Source of the DNA: an uncultured Eubacteriales bacterium
Lineage (GTDB): Bacteria > Bacillota > Clostridia > Oscillospirales > Oscillospiraceae
Reading direction: 5' to 3'
DNA: 64,000 nt
Assembly (NCBI GenBank): GCA_900549475.1
Contig: UROF01000006.1
Coordinates: forward strand, 43,187 to 107,186
This document shows, piece after piece, positions 16,401 to 25,099 of the stretch. Both the position numbers and the translations under genes were made by a program. The notes beneath the pieces were generated by a model that made no database searches, was not told where the DNA came from, and saw nothing but the letters and a program-made list of their open reading frames with translations. Positions within the stretch are counted from its first letter, which is position 1; each line of letters begins with the position of its first letter.

Positions 16401-17774
16401 TCACATCCGCACCGCCGCGTCCAGGGCCAGGGGGGAGCGCTGGCACTCGTCGGGGAGCATGGTCAGCTGGGCGCACAGGGGGCTGCCCCTCATGCGGGCG
16501 CTGGCGTAGGTCAATCCGTTGCTCCGGGTGTCCAGCAGGGGGTGGTCAATCTGGGCCGGGTCCCCCAGCAGCACCACCTTGGTGCCCTTCCCCACCCGGG
16601 TGATGATGCCCTTGACCTGCCGGGGGGTGAGGTTCTGGGCCTCGTCGATGACGAGCCAGGTGTCGGTGATGGACCGGCCCCGCATGAAGTTCATGGCCTC
16701 GGCGGTGATGATGCCGGTGTCAAAGAGGTAGTCGATGCGCCCCCGGAGCTCCTCCTCGTTGCGCCGCTCCTTTTTCTTTCCCTCCAGATCCAGCAGGATC
16801 TCCAGATTGTCCACGATAGGCCGCATGAGGGGGGAGATCTTCTCCTGCTCACTGCCCGGGAGGAAGCCGATGTCCGCGTCAAACTGGGCGTTGGGGCGGC
16901 ACACCAAAATCTTGCGGTAGGGCCGTTCCTCCGCCTCCAGCACCTGCTCCAGCCCTGCAGCCAGGGCGTAAAAGGTCTTGGCGGTGCCCGCCGGCCCTTG
17001 GATGATGGCCAGGGGCGCCTCCTCCACCGGCAGCAGCAGGGCCTCCTGCAGGAATTGCTGCCCCACGCTCCGGGGCTTGACGCCGAATGGGCGGACGCCG
17101 CCAAAGCGCAGGGCGGTGACCTTCCCCTCCCGGAAACGGCCCAGCATGGTCTTTTTCGGCTCGGTATCCGAGTGCAGAAGGACAAACTGGTTCTCGGTCA
17201 AGGAAACCGGCTTCCGCTCCCCCGCGCCGTCCACGGTATAGAGTTCTTCCGCCGGAGCTCCCTTTTTCTTGAACGCTGTGAGCAGGCTGTCCGAGATGTA
17301 GACCTCCGCCCGGCCGGTGTAGGGCTGGGCTCCATCCGGCAGCCGGTCGGTGGTGAAGTCCTCCGCCGGCACCCCCATCATCTGGGCCCGGATGCGGGCG
17401 ACTATGTCCCGGCTCACCAGTGTCACCGGCGTCCCCTCGTCCAGGAGGCCCCGGCACACCTTCAGCACCCTCCCCGCCCGACTGTCAGGTTCTATCCCCT
17501 GGGGGAGGGCCGCGTCCACATGGTTGACCTCCAGGCGCACGGTGCCTCCACTGGGCAGGGTCACGCTTTTTACCAGGTCGCCCCGGAGCCGCAGGTCCTC
17601 CAGGAAGCGGAGGGCCTGCCTGGCGTTGTTTCCCGCTTCGCCGTCGGCCCCTTTCAGGGTGTCCAGCTCCTCCAGCACCGCCAGAGGCAGCACGATGTGG
17701 TTGTCCTCGAAGGACTCCAGAGCGTAGGGGGCCTGGAGGAGAACATTGGCGTCCAGCACATAGGTCTTCTGCAT
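16401..17774 (-). CDS. PIN-PhoH protein (PhoH2/YlaK-like ATPase)
   Basis: A 457-residue protein. The N-terminal PIN nuclease domain (YVLDANVLLQAP with Asp6, EELDTLKG, LVSRDIVARIRAQ) is followed by a PhoH P-loop ATPase with Walker A IQGPAGTAKTFYALAAGLE near 255 and Walker B WLVIDEAQNLTPRQVKGIITR near 373, then KVVLLGDPAQID. Such fusions unwind and cut RNA in vitro in other bacteria. MQKTY at 17774 is taken as the start since the PIN domain begins there, although the ribosome site (AAGGCAGG) is weak. A longer in-frame extension overlaps the structured leader and is rejected. Confidence 0.88.
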   Translation of the reverse strand: MQKTYVLDANVLLQAPYALESFEDNHIVLPLAVLEELDTLKGADGEAGNNARQALRFLEDLRLRGDLVKSVTLPSGGTVRLEVNHVDAALPQGIEPDSRAGRVLKVCRGLLDEGTPVTLVSRDIVARIRAQMMGVPAEDFTTDRLPDGAQPYTGRAEVYISDSLLTAFKKKGAPAEELYTVDGAGERKPVSLTENQFVLLHSDTEPKKTMLGRFREGKVTALRFGGVRPFGVKPRSVGQQFLQEALLLPVEEAPLAIIQGPAGTAKTFYALAAGLEQVLEAEERPYRKILVCRPNAQFDADIGFLPGSEQEKISPLMRPIVDNLEILLDLEGKKKERRNEEELRGRIDYLFDTGIITAEAMNFMRGRSITDTWLVIDEAQNLTPRQVKGIITRVGKGTKVVLLGDPAQIDHPLLDTRSNGLTYASARMRGSPLCAQLTMLPDECQRSPLALDAAVRM

Positions 17775-17805
17775 ACGTTGCGCCTGCCTTTCTGTTTTTT
17801 CATGC

Positions 17806-17957
17806 TTGGGAGCGGTGTCCGGAAAAACAGCGCCGGTCCGCCCCGCAAGGGCGCAAACCGGCGCTGATCGTACGCTGTTGATTTTGATTGGGCTTTCTGA
17901 ACCTGTGCTCCATACTGCCGCTCCCAACCGATGCCTGCCGCATCTGCATCCAGTATA
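17806..17957 (-). promoter_or_regulatory. Promoter and structured leader of phoH with an internal terminator
   Basis: Read on the minus strand. An extended -10 (TGC-TATACT, hexamer 17957-17952) starts a leader of about 170 bases. TTGGGAGCGG (17927-17918) pairs with CCGCTCCCAA (17815-17806), closing a domain. Inside it CAGCGCCGGT (17866-17857) pairs with ACCGGCGCTG (17837-17828), followed directly by TTTTT. The inner hairpin is a good intrinsic terminator upstream of the coding start, which fits attenuation or a short non-coding RNA. It matches no riboswitch class I recognise. Confidence 0.6.
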
Positions 17958-18176
17958 GCAGGGACCTTATGGTGCGTGCGACTGTGTTTGAGTAAAGAAA
18001 GCGTCAAATCTCTGTGAGGTGCGCCGCCTGCGGGCCAAGTATCGTTCCGGCCCGCATCCAGCTACAAAGAATTTACATGCCGCTGCTTTCGGATTTTACA
18101 ACAGCGGGATTATACTGATTTAAATTGGGAGGATACCCGGCTCCCTGTCCAAATCAAAATCGCAGGAGGAAACAGC

Positions 18177-20447
18177 ATGAGAAAAGCAAGAAGGCCGGCG
18201 GCCACTGCCCTGGCCCTCGCCCTGGCGCTCCAGCTGGGCGCCGCAGTGCCGGCGGCAGCGGCGGACATCACCGCCACCGCCGGGTATGAAAACGGCAATT
18301 CTTCCCTGAACCTGACCCAGATCGCCCGGTACGCCTCTGGCCAGTTCAATGTGGACGGCGGCGTCATGGAGATCGTGGCCTACAATCAAAGCAACGGCTT
18401 TGCCTACGCCATCAACGGCCAGAGCGGCCTGCTGGCGGCCATTTCTCTGGAAAATCTCGCCGCCGGGAGCTCCGTCGCCCGGCTCAGCGGCACGGACATC
18501 GACGTGAAGGCCCTGGTGGAGGCGGCGGACAGCTCCTTCCGCTATGGGGACATGACCTCCGTGGCCATCTCTCCGGACAGCGCCACCTTGGCCGCCGCCC
18601 TTCAGGCGGAGGGGTACAACGACGCCGGCCGGGTGGCCCTGTTCACCTGTAATGCCGACGGCACCCTCACCCTGAAAGGGCTGGTGGAGACCGGCGTGCA
18701 GCCAGACATGGTGACCTTTGCCGACAACGACACCGTCCTCACCGCCGACGAGGGGGAGCCCCGGGAGGGGTACGGCGACGGGATCGCCGACCCCAGAGGC
18801 TCGGTCACCGTGGTGGACGTGTCTGCTCTCACCAGTGAGGTGGTGGGCTTTGACGCCTTTGACGGCCGGCGGGACGAGCTGGCGGCCTCCGGCGTGGTGT
18901 TGAAGAAGGGCGTGAACCCCTCCACCGACCTGGAGCCAGAGTACATCGCCGTCTCTGGCGGCAAGGCCTATATCACCCTGCAGGAGAACAACGCCATCGC
19001 CGTGCTGAATCTGGCTTCCCGGACCTTTGACGGGATCTACTCCGCGGGCTTTGAGGACTACGGCGTCACCCCCGTCGACATCGACAAGAAGGACGACGCC
19101 TACGCCCCCAAGACCTACGGCGGCCTCATGGGCATCCGGATGCCCGATGCCATCGCCGCCTTCCAGGCGGAGGGCAAAACCTATCTGGTCACCGCCAACG
19201 AGGGGGACGCCCGGGAGTGGGGGGACGAGGATCTGGGCACCTTTTACCTCAATGAGGACGAGCGGGACTTCGGTGACGAGGGCGTGACCTCCCCCACTGG
19301 GGCCATCACAGCGGAGAACTCCGGCCTCACCGGCAAGGTGGTTTTTTTCAAGAGCGGGGATTTTGACGGTCTGGATACCGGTAAGGACTACCTCTTCGGC
19401 GGCCGCACCTTCACCCTCTATGAGGCCGGCGCGGACGGCCTGACCGAGGTGTTTACCAGCGGGGACGACTTCGAGGCCCTCACCGCCCAGTACCTGCCCG
19501 ACTACTACAACTGCTCCAACGACAACGCCGTGGTGGACGACCGCTCCGGCAAGAAAGGGCCGGAGGCGGAGAGCGTCACCGTGGGCACCGTGGACGGCCG
19601 TACCTATGCCTTTGTGGCCCTGGAGCGCACCGGCGGCGTCATGGTCTATGACGTGACCGAGCCTGCCTCCGCTCAGTATGTCAACTACATCAACACCCGG
19701 GACTTTGCCTCCGTGGTGGCCGGCTCCGAGGAGTACGAGGATGGGGAGCTGGACAAGTGGGTCACCGGCGGCGACGTGGCCCCCGAGGGCCTGCTGTTCC
19801 TGGACGCCTCCGTCAGCCCCACCGGCGAGGCCCTGCTGCTGGCCGCCTGCGAGGTGTCCGGCACCGTGGCCGTCTATCAGGTGGGCGGCGCGGCCCTGTC
19901 CGTCCTGCCCTTCACCGATGTGGAGGCCCGGGACGCCCAGGCGGTGCGCTATGTCTGTGAAAACGGCCTGCTGTCCGGCGTCAGCGCGGATCGTTTTGAT
20001 CCCAATGGGACGCTGACCCGGGGCGAGGCGGTCGCGACCCTGTGGGAGCTGGAGGGCCGCCCGGTGGTGAATGATCTGCTGGACTTCTCCGATGTGGACC
20101 CGGCGGCCTCCTATGGTGAGGCCGTCCGCTGGGCCGCCTCCGAGGGGATCGCCGGCGGCTATGGCGGCGGGCTGTTCGGCCCGGTCGATCCCATCACCCG
20201 GGAGCAGCTGGCGGTCATGCTCTATCGCTACGCCAGGCATGAGGGCTATGACACCGCCCAGGGCGGCATGGCTATTCGTGAGTTTGGAGACTTCGCCCAG
20301 ATCTCCGGTTACGCCCTGGAGGCCATGACCTGGGTGGTGGAGGCTGGGGTGCTCACCGGGCTCGACGGCGCCCTGGCCCCCGGCCAGGCGGCCACCCGGG
20401 TACAGACCGCCCAGGCGCTGCTGGCCCTGTCCCAATTCACCAAATAA
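18177..20447 (+). CDS. Secreted choice-of-anchor I family protein with C-terminal SLH domains
   Basis: A 756-residue exported protein. The signal peptide is rich in Ala and Leu and ends near AAVPAAAA. The body has the repeating beta-propeller-like pattern of choice-of-anchor I/alkaline-phosphatase-like proteins: GFAYAINGQSGLLAAISLE, FADNDTVLTADEGEPREGYG, YLVTANEGDAREWGDEDLG and DNAVVDDRSGKKGPEAESVT. Residues about 580-755 contain S-layer homology modules (FTDVEARDAQAVRYVCENGL, FSDVDPAASYGEAVRWAASE, REQLAVMLYRYA) that bind secondary cell-wall polymer. AGGAGGAAA precedes the ATG. Enzymatic activity is unproven. The GC-rich, Asp-rich composition is ordinary for this surface class. Confidence 0.85.
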   Translation: MRKARRPAATALALALALQLGAAVPAAAADITATAGYENGNSSLNLTQIARYASGQFNVDGGVMEIVAYNQSNGFAYAINGQSGLLAAISLENLAAGSSVARLSGTDIDVKALVEAADSSFRYGDMTSVAISPDSATLAAALQAEGYNDAGRVALFTCNADGTLTLKGLVETGVQPDMVTFADNDTVLTADEGEPREGYGDGIADPRGSVTVVDVSALTSEVVGFDAFDGRRDELAASGVVLKKGVNPSTDLEPEYIAVSGGKAYITLQENNAIAVLNLASRTFDGIYSAGFEDYGVTPVDIDKKDDAYAPKTYGGLMGIRMPDAIAAFQAEGKTYLVTANEGDAREWGDEDLGTFYLNEDERDFGDEGVTSPTGAITAENSGLTGKVVFFKSGDFDGLDTGKDYLFGGRTFTLYEAGADGLTEVFTSGDDFEALTAQYLPDYYNCSNDNAVVDDRSGKKGPEAESVTVGTVDGRTYAFVALERTGGVMVYDVTEPASAQYVNYINTRDFASVVAGSEEYEDGELDKWVTGGDVAPEGLLFLDASVSPTGEALLLAACEVSGTVAVYQVGGAALSVLPFTDVEARDAQAVRYVCENGLLSGVSADRFDPNGTLTRGEAVATLWELEGRPVVNDLLDFSDVDPAASYGEAVRWAASEGIAGGYGGGLFGPVDPITREQLAVMLYRYARHEGYDTAQGGMAIREFGDFAQISGYALEAMTWVVEAGVLTGLDGALAPGQAATRVQTAQALLALSQFTK

Positions 20448-20472
20448 CCAGGCGAATTGGGGTGTGAAGACC

Positions 20473-20706
20473 ATGAAGCGTTTGGATAAGGAACGCCGGA
20501 AGCTGGAAAAGGTCGGATTCTCCGGGCAAACGTTGGAGCGGGCGATGGAGCTGCTGGAGCGGACGAATGCGTCCATCCTGAGCGAGCTCCTGGTCAAGAT
20601 GGTGACCAGGCAGGAAAAAACGCCCTCCATGGCGCTGTACGAGATGGAGATCAAAATGCGGAAACTGGAGGCCAAACTGGGGCTCTCGGCCAAGGAACCA
20701 TTCTAA
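20473..20706 (+). CDS. Small charged helical protein, unknown function
   Basis: A 77-residue hypothetical protein (80 if a GTG at 20464 is used) that is almost entirely predicted helix with heptad-like spacing (RLDKERRKLEKVGFSGQTLE, MALYEMEIKMRKLEAKLGL). There is no signal peptide or known domain. It begins 25 bases after the SLH protein and ends at a terminator, so it probably shares that transcript. The ribosome site is weak (GGGGTG). Confidence 0.5.
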   Translation: MKRLDKERRKLEKVGFSGQTLERAMELLERTNASILSELLVKMVTRQEKTPSMALYEMEIKMRKLEAKLGLSAKEPF

Positions 20707-20717
20707 ACATCAGCAAA

Positions 20718-20764
20718 ATAAAGCAGCGGGGAGTAGGCAGATGTGCCTTCTCCCCGCTGCTTTT
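20718..20764 (+). terminator. Bidirectional terminator between convergent genes
   Basis: AAAGCAGCGGGGAG and CTCCCCGCTGCTTTT form a long stem with A and T tracts on each side. It serves the upstream plus-strand pair and the minus-strand PepSY gene. Confidence 0.9.
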
Positions 20765-20773
20765 CTGTGCCGG

Positions 20774-21421
20774 TCAGTCCCTCAGATCGGCGGTCCAGTC
20801 GAAGATCCGCCCCGTCCGGGGGTCCAGTTCAAACTCATATTTCATGCCGTCCAGGAACAGCTCTCCCTCGTAGCGGCCCCGGCCATCGCCGGACTCCTCC
20901 CAGATGTCCACGTCCGCCGCGCTGGCGCCGGGGATCTTGCCGGCCACGATGGAAGCGGCCTCCTCCGCCGTGATGGGGGAGCCGCCCAGGGCGTCCAGCC
21001 ACTCCTCGTCCACCTCGTAGTCCGCCCCCACGATGCGTCCGTCGGCCATGGCCACCTCAAAGTCGTAGTCGCCGTAGTCCGTCTCGAACTCGATGTCGTA
21101 GAGCGGGATGCCGTTGTCGCTGTCTGTCTCGTTTTTGATGTTGTAAGCGTCCCCCTCCGGAACCCCGGCGTTGGCCAGAGCGATGGCCAGAGCCTCCTCC
21201 CGGCTGATTTCCCCGGCGGCGACTTCCCCCTCCGGGTCGGGGGACACAGGCGGCGTCTGCCCCTGGCCGGCGGGCGTCTCCGGAACGGAGGACGCCGGGG
21301 GAACCTGGCCGCCGGAGGGATCTGTCCCGTCGGGCGCGGCGCCGCCTGCCTGTCCGCCGCAGCCGGTCAGGCAGCCTATCAAAAGTATCGCTGTCAGCCC
21401 AAGAGAAAAAATCTGTTTCAT
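20774..21421 (-). CDS. PepSY-domain lipoprotein
   Basis: A 215-residue lipoprotein. The signal peptide ends LTGCGG (Cys about 21), followed by a Pro/Gly-rich linker (about 22-65) and two PepSY-type units: ISREEALAIALANAGVPEGD with IEFETDYGDYDFEVAMADGR, and ITAEEAASIVAGKIPG with YEGELFLDGMKYEFELDPRT. PepSY modules are often inhibitory domains for secreted or membrane proteases and sensor proteins. The start at 21421 follows AAAGGAGC; the longer frame reaching 21490 has no ribosome site. It stands alone between a terminator and the clpC promoter region. Confidence 0.82.
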   Translation of the reverse strand: MKQIFSLGLTAILLIGCLTGCGGQAGGAAPDGTDPSGGQVPPASSVPETPAGQGQTPPVSPDPEGEVAAGEISREEALAIALANAGVPEGDAYNIKNETDSDNGIPLYDIEFETDYGDYDFEVAMADGRIVGADYEVDEEWLDALGGSPITAEEAASIVAGKIPGASAADVDIWEESGDGRGRYEGELFLDGMKYEFELDPRTGRIFDWTADLRD

Positions 21422-21511
21422 CCTGCGCGCTCCTTTCTGTGTGCGTGCCTCCATCCTACCACGGAGGCCCCCGGTGCGCAACCCATCCAAGTTCGAGAAA
21501 TATCTTTACTT

Positions 21512-21575
21512 GGCACGATTCGATTAAAATCAGGCAGGATCGTGCCTTGTGTTCTTTTTGCTATTCTTCTATACT
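21512..21575 (+). promoter_or_regulatory. Stress-type promoter with tandem operator, copy 1 (McsA-like/clpC)
   Basis: Half-sites GGCACGAT (21512-21519) and GGCAGGAT (21533-21540) are 21 bp apart in direct orientation. A weak -35 TTGTGT (21547) and -10 TATACT (21570) follow at 35 and 58 bases from the first half-site. The stretch TTCGAGAAATATCTTTACTT upstream is shared with copy 2. ATCGTGCC just after the second half-site adds an inverted copy found only here. Confidence 0.75.
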
Positions 21576-21712
21576 TGATTTCTGAAAAGGTGTAGGCAGA
21601 GGACAGGTTCTCAAAATGTGACTTGTCTTCTGAAAAAACGGAATCGAGAAACAGAGGCAGGTAGGCCCTTAAAATTTGTAGAACAGAAAACAGTCTCATG
21701 GAGGAATGAATC

Positions 21713-22204
21713 ATGAAATGCGAAAATTGTGGCAAGAACGAAGCAAACTTCGTATATCGCAGCAGTATCAATGGCAGAACAGAAGAACATCACTTCTGCC
21801 AAGCCTGTGCCGAAAAGCTGGGCTATACTCGGAGTTTTTTTGATCAGCGGCCATCCTTGATGGACAGCTTCTTTGGAAACAATAGTTTCTTTGGCTCCAT
21901 GCCGTCTTTGATGGGCCGGATGATGGAGAGTCCTTTTGATGATTTCTTCGACGAAATGCCTGCCATCGGAGCAGTTCCGGTCCAGGAGGTTCAGAAGGAG
22001 CGGCAGGATAACCTGATGAGTTGTGAGGACCAGAGCCGTTTTTCCTACCTGCGGCAGATGAATGCATTAAAGCATGCACAGAAGAAGGCGATTCACGAAG
22101 AAGACTTTGAGCGTGCCGCGGAGCTGCGGGACGAAATTCACAAGTTGGAAGAAACTCATAAGGAAGCCGAAGCGTCTAAAAAAGATGATAAAGATCACAA
22201 TTAA
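21713..22204 (+). CDS. McsA-like zinc-finger protein with UVR motif
   Basis: A 163-residue protein. The N-terminal zinc ribbon has paired CxxC motifs (CENCGKNE and CQACAEKLG), the middle is Phe/Met-rich and flexible (SFFGNNSFFGSMPSLMGRMM), and the C-terminus carries a UvrB/UvrC-type motif (ALKHAQKKAIHEEDFERAAELRD). This is the McsA layout, a partner of ClpC and, in Bacillus, of the arginine kinase McsB. Here it directly precedes clpC, but no CtsR repressor or McsB gene is next to it. It is probably a ClpC adaptor or activator. A GGAGGA site lies ahead of the ATG. Confidence 0.8.
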   Translation: MKCENCGKNEANFVYRSSINGRTEEHHFCQACAEKLGYTRSFFDQRPSLMDSFFGNNSFFGSMPSLMGRMMESPFDDFFDEMPAIGAVPVQEVQKERQDNLMSCEDQSRFSYLRQMNALKHAQKKAIHEEDFERAAELRDEIHKLEETHKEAEASKKDDKDHN

Positions 22205-22257
22205 AGCGTGCATCTAAAGGATAGACACGCTTCATAATCAAAGAGAGGTATCGCATT

Positions 22258-24717
22258 ATGGATGAAAATAAATTCACTCCCACTGCGGAAGAAGCTTTAC
22301 AGCTGGCTCAGGAGGCTGCAGGCGAATTAGGTCACGGCTACGTGGGAACAGAACACCTGTTACTGGGGTTGATGCGTGAGGATGAGGGACTTGCCCATGC
22401 GGTTTTGACAGAGGCCGGTCTGACGGATGATCTGCTCACCGAAATGATCCGCAAAACCGCCGGTTCCCGCCCTTCAGACAGCAGCGGTTCTGCCCAGAAC
22501 CTGAGTCCCAGAACGAAGCATGTACTGGAAATTGCCATGGAGGATGCTATTCGTGGCGGCTATGCCTATATCGGCACAGAGCATCTGTTGGCGGGCATTC
22601 TTCGTGAGGGCAACAATATGGCAGTCCGTATTCTTCGCTCTGCCGGTGTGGATGCCCGTCAACTGTATACAGCACTGATGAATAAACTCAGCGCTGCATC
22701 CCACGCTCAAAGCAACGGCAACGCCTCAGATGCCGGAGGCAGCGAGGAGGGCGGCAAGAATAAGACCTTATCGGAGTTTACCCACGATTTGACAGCCGAC
22801 GCCAGAACAGGAAAATTGGATCCTGTCATTGGTCGTGATAACGAGATCAAGCGGGTGATCCAGATCCTGTCCCGCCGCAGTAAGAATAACCCCTGTCTTA
22901 TTGGCGAACCCGGCGTCGGCAAGACGGCCATAGCCGAGGGACTGGCTCAGAAAATTGCCGAGGGTAAGGTGCCGGAAAAGCTCCTGGACAAAAAGCTGCT
23001 GGCTTTGGACCTTACTGGCATGGTAGCCGGTGCTAAGTACCGTGGCGAATTTGAAGACCGTATCAAGAAGGTAATGCAGGAGGCTAAAAAGGACGGCAAC
23101 ATCATCCTTTTCATCGACGAGCTGCACACCATTGTCGGCGCCGGCTCCGCCGAGGGCGCCGTAGACGCCGCCAATATTCTGAAGCCGGCTCTCAGCCGCG
23201 GCGAGATCCAAATCGTCGGTGCAACAACTTTGAATGAATACCGCAAGTACATCGAAAAGGATGCTGCGCTGGAGCGTCGTTTCCAGCCGGTTACTGTAGG
23301 TGAACCAAGTCAAGAGGCCACACTGGAGATCTTGAGGGGCCTGCGGGAAAAGTATGAGCAGTACCACGGCCTGCACATTACTGATGAAGCTCTGAAGGCT
23401 GCGGTGGAACTCTCTGCCCGATACATCAACGACCGATTTCTGCCGGACAAAGCCATCGACCTGATGGACGAGGCTGCCAGCCGCGTGCAGATGGAGGCAG
23501 AAGAACCTTCCGAAGAACTCACGAACCTTGAAGAAAAGCTCAACGCCCTTGCTGCAGATAAGGAAGCCGCCATTGCGGCAGAAGATTTTGAGAAGGCTGC
23601 CCAACTACGGGATACCGAAAAGGACTATAAGAAACAGTTGGAGACCGAGCGCAGTAAGCGCCGCAAGAGCAATAAAGAGCACCGGAATGTGACCGAAGAG
23701 GACATTGCCGCTGTTGTGTCCGACTGGACCGGCGTCCCTGTGACACGTCTTACCGAGGACGAAAGTCAGCGTCTGCTGCATATGGAAGATACCCTTCACA
23801 AACGGGTCGTAGGTCAGGACGAGGCCGTAAAGGCTGTGGCTCGTGCCATTCGCCGTGGTCGTGTCGGCTTGAAAGATCCCAAACGCCCCATCGGCAGTTT
23901 CCTGTTCCTGGGTCCTACTGGTGTTGGCAAAACGGAACTGTGTAAATCTCTGGCAGAAGCCATGTTTGGCGACGAAAACGCCATGATCCGAATCGATATG
24001 TCCGAATATATGGAACGGCATACGGTGTCCCGTCTGGTAGGTTCGCCTCCCGGATATGTGGGGCACGATGAAGGCGGCCAGCTGACGGAGAAAGTGCGCC
24101 GCAAGCCCTATTCTGTTGTGCTTTTCGATGAAATCGAAAAAGCGCACGAGGATGTGTGGAACATCATGCTCCAGATCCTGGACGATGGCCGTATCACCGA
24201 TTCTCAGGGCCGCACCGTTGACTTCAAGAACACCGTCATCGTCATGACCAGCAACATCGGCGCAAAGGCACTTACCGATGCCGGAGCCAAACTGGATTTT
24301 GCAACAGGCGACAAGAAGGCCGGGGCGGATGCCGACAAGGCATACGAGCAGGCCAAGGAAACCGTTATGGAAGAGCTGCGCCGCACCTTCCGCCCCGAGT
24401 TCCTGAACCGTATCGACGACATCATCGTGTTCCGTGCTCTGACCGAGCAGGATATCGAAGAGGTGGCTCGCCGGATGCTCAAGACTGTGGAAAACCGCAT
24501 GGAGTCCATGGGTATCCATTTGGATGCGACCGAAGAAGCAGTGAAGGAGCTTGCCAGAGAAGGCTTCGACCCCAAATATGGTGCACGTCCGTTGCGCCGG
24601 GCCATTCAGAATAAGGTGGAGGATGCCGTGGCAGAGAAAATGCTGGATGGCACCCTCAATACCGGGGATACCGCGCAATTGACGGTTGAGGATGATAAAC
24701 TGGTTGTAACCAAGTGA
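22258..24717 (+). CDS. clpC: ClpC AAA+ chaperone-unfoldase
   Basis: An 819-residue Hsp100 protein. Two N-terminal Clp repeats (residues about 5-145) come first, then the D1 AAA module with Walker A GEPGVGKT (about 216) and Walker B ILFIDELHT. A middle domain with a UVR-like helix (AAIAAEDFEKAAQLRD, about 440) and the D2 module follow, with Walker A GPTGVGKT (about 552), VVLFDEIEKAH, and sensor-2 region GARPLRRAIQ. The middle domain marks it as ClpC rather than ClpA or ClpE. It unfolds substrates for ClpP. GAGAGG precedes the start, and it is co-transcribed with the McsA-like gene from the copy 1 stress promoter. Confidence 0.95.
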   Translation: MDENKFTPTAEEALQLAQEAAGELGHGYVGTEHLLLGLMREDEGLAHAVLTEAGLTDDLLTEMIRKTAGSRPSDSSGSAQNLSPRTKHVLEIAMEDAIRGGYAYIGTEHLLAGILREGNNMAVRILRSAGVDARQLYTALMNKLSAASHAQSNGNASDAGGSEEGGKNKTLSEFTHDLTADARTGKLDPVIGRDNEIKRVIQILSRRSKNNPCLIGEPGVGKTAIAEGLAQKIAEGKVPEKLLDKKLLALDLTGMVAGAKYRGEFEDRIKKVMQEAKKDGNIILFIDELHTIVGAGSAEGAVDAANILKPALSRGEIQIVGATTLNEYRKYIEKDAALERRFQPVTVGEPSQEATLEILRGLREKYEQYHGLHITDEALKAAVELSARYINDRFLPDKAIDLMDEAASRVQMEAEEPSEELTNLEEKLNALAADKEAAIAAEDFEKAAQLRDTEKDYKKQLETERSKRRKSNKEHRNVTEEDIAAVVSDWTGVPVTRLTEDESQRLLHMEDTLHKRVVGQDEAVKAVARAIRRGRVGLKDPKRPIGSFLFLGPTGVGKTELCKSLAEAMFGDENAMIRIDMSEYMERHTVSRLVGSPPGYVGHDEGGQLTEKVRRKPYSVVLFDEIEKAHEDVWNIMLQILDDGRITDSQGRTVDFKNTVIVMTSNIGAKALTDAGAKLDFATGDKKAGADADKAYEQAKETVMEELRRTFRPEFLNRIDDIIVFRALTEQDIEEVARRMLKTVENRMESMGIHLDATEEAVKELAREGFDPKYGARPLRRAIQNKVEDAVAEKMLDGTLNTGDTAQLTVEDDKLVVTK

Positions 24718-24808
24718 CGTCCCTCATAAAGGTTTTGAAGCTGCTATCCCAATCAGAAAGTTGACAGACTTAAAAGTACATCTTACAAGGGACTATACTG
24801 GGTAACAG

Positions 24809-24842
24809 TCTGACGGGAGGTGTTCCTCCCGTCAGATTTTCT
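24809..24842 (+). terminator. Terminator of the clpC operon
   Basis: TCTGACGGGAGG and CCTCCCGTCAGA form a perfect 12-bp stem with a TGTT loop, followed by TTTTCT. Confidence 0.9.
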
Positions 24843-24925
24843 ATATTATCAAAAGTCACTGTCTTATGTCGTCCTGTTTTGCAGAGCATTCGTGGCGAAG
24901 GCGTGTTCGAGAAATATCTTTACTT

Positions 24926-24989
24926 GGCACGATTCTACCCGGATTAGGCATGATTATATCTTTTCTCTCTTGCAGCTTCACTCTATACT
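24926..24989 (+). promoter_or_regulatory. Stress-type promoter with tandem operator, copy 2 (small membrane ORF / ABC exporter)
   Basis: GGCACGAT (24926-24933), GGCATGAT (24947-24954), -35 TTTTCT (24961) and -10 TATACT (24984). All distances equal those of copy 1. Confidence 0.72.
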
Positions 24990-25099
24990 TGAACAATGGG
25001 ATAGTTATGATGTGTTTCCCCTTTTGTATTTCAGTCAATATAGAAAACGTCTCTCAAGTATAGGGCAATACCGCAATATCAACAGAGGTGGAATCCAAC

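Noticed and set aside
17806..17957. phoH leader considered as SRP RNA, 6S RNA or a known riboswitch
   Set aside because: No GGUCAGG-type SRP core and no recognised aptamer; 6S-like closing stems without the open central bubble could not be confirmed by eye. Kept only as an unclassified structured leader.
18120..20693. An 857-codon open frame on the minus strand opposite the SLH protein
   Set aside because: It is a shadow of GC-rich codon bias: no ribosome site, no domain, and the plus strand has a signal peptide and SLH modules. The same holds for long minus-strand frames opposite the ABC exporter pair, smc and the 5'-nucleotidase gene.
21512..21540. TTGGCACG blocks considered as sigma-54 promoters (TGGCAC-N5-TTGC)
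   Set aside because: The required GC at the -12 element is absent in all four copies (bases TT, CC, TT and TC stand there), and a proper -10 TATACT lies 58 bases downstream.
21495..21713. CIRCE or CtsR operators ahead of clpC
   Set aside because: Neither TTAGCACTC-N9-GAGTGCTAA nor a GGTCAAA heptad tandem is present; the repeats found are GGCANGAT direct repeats.
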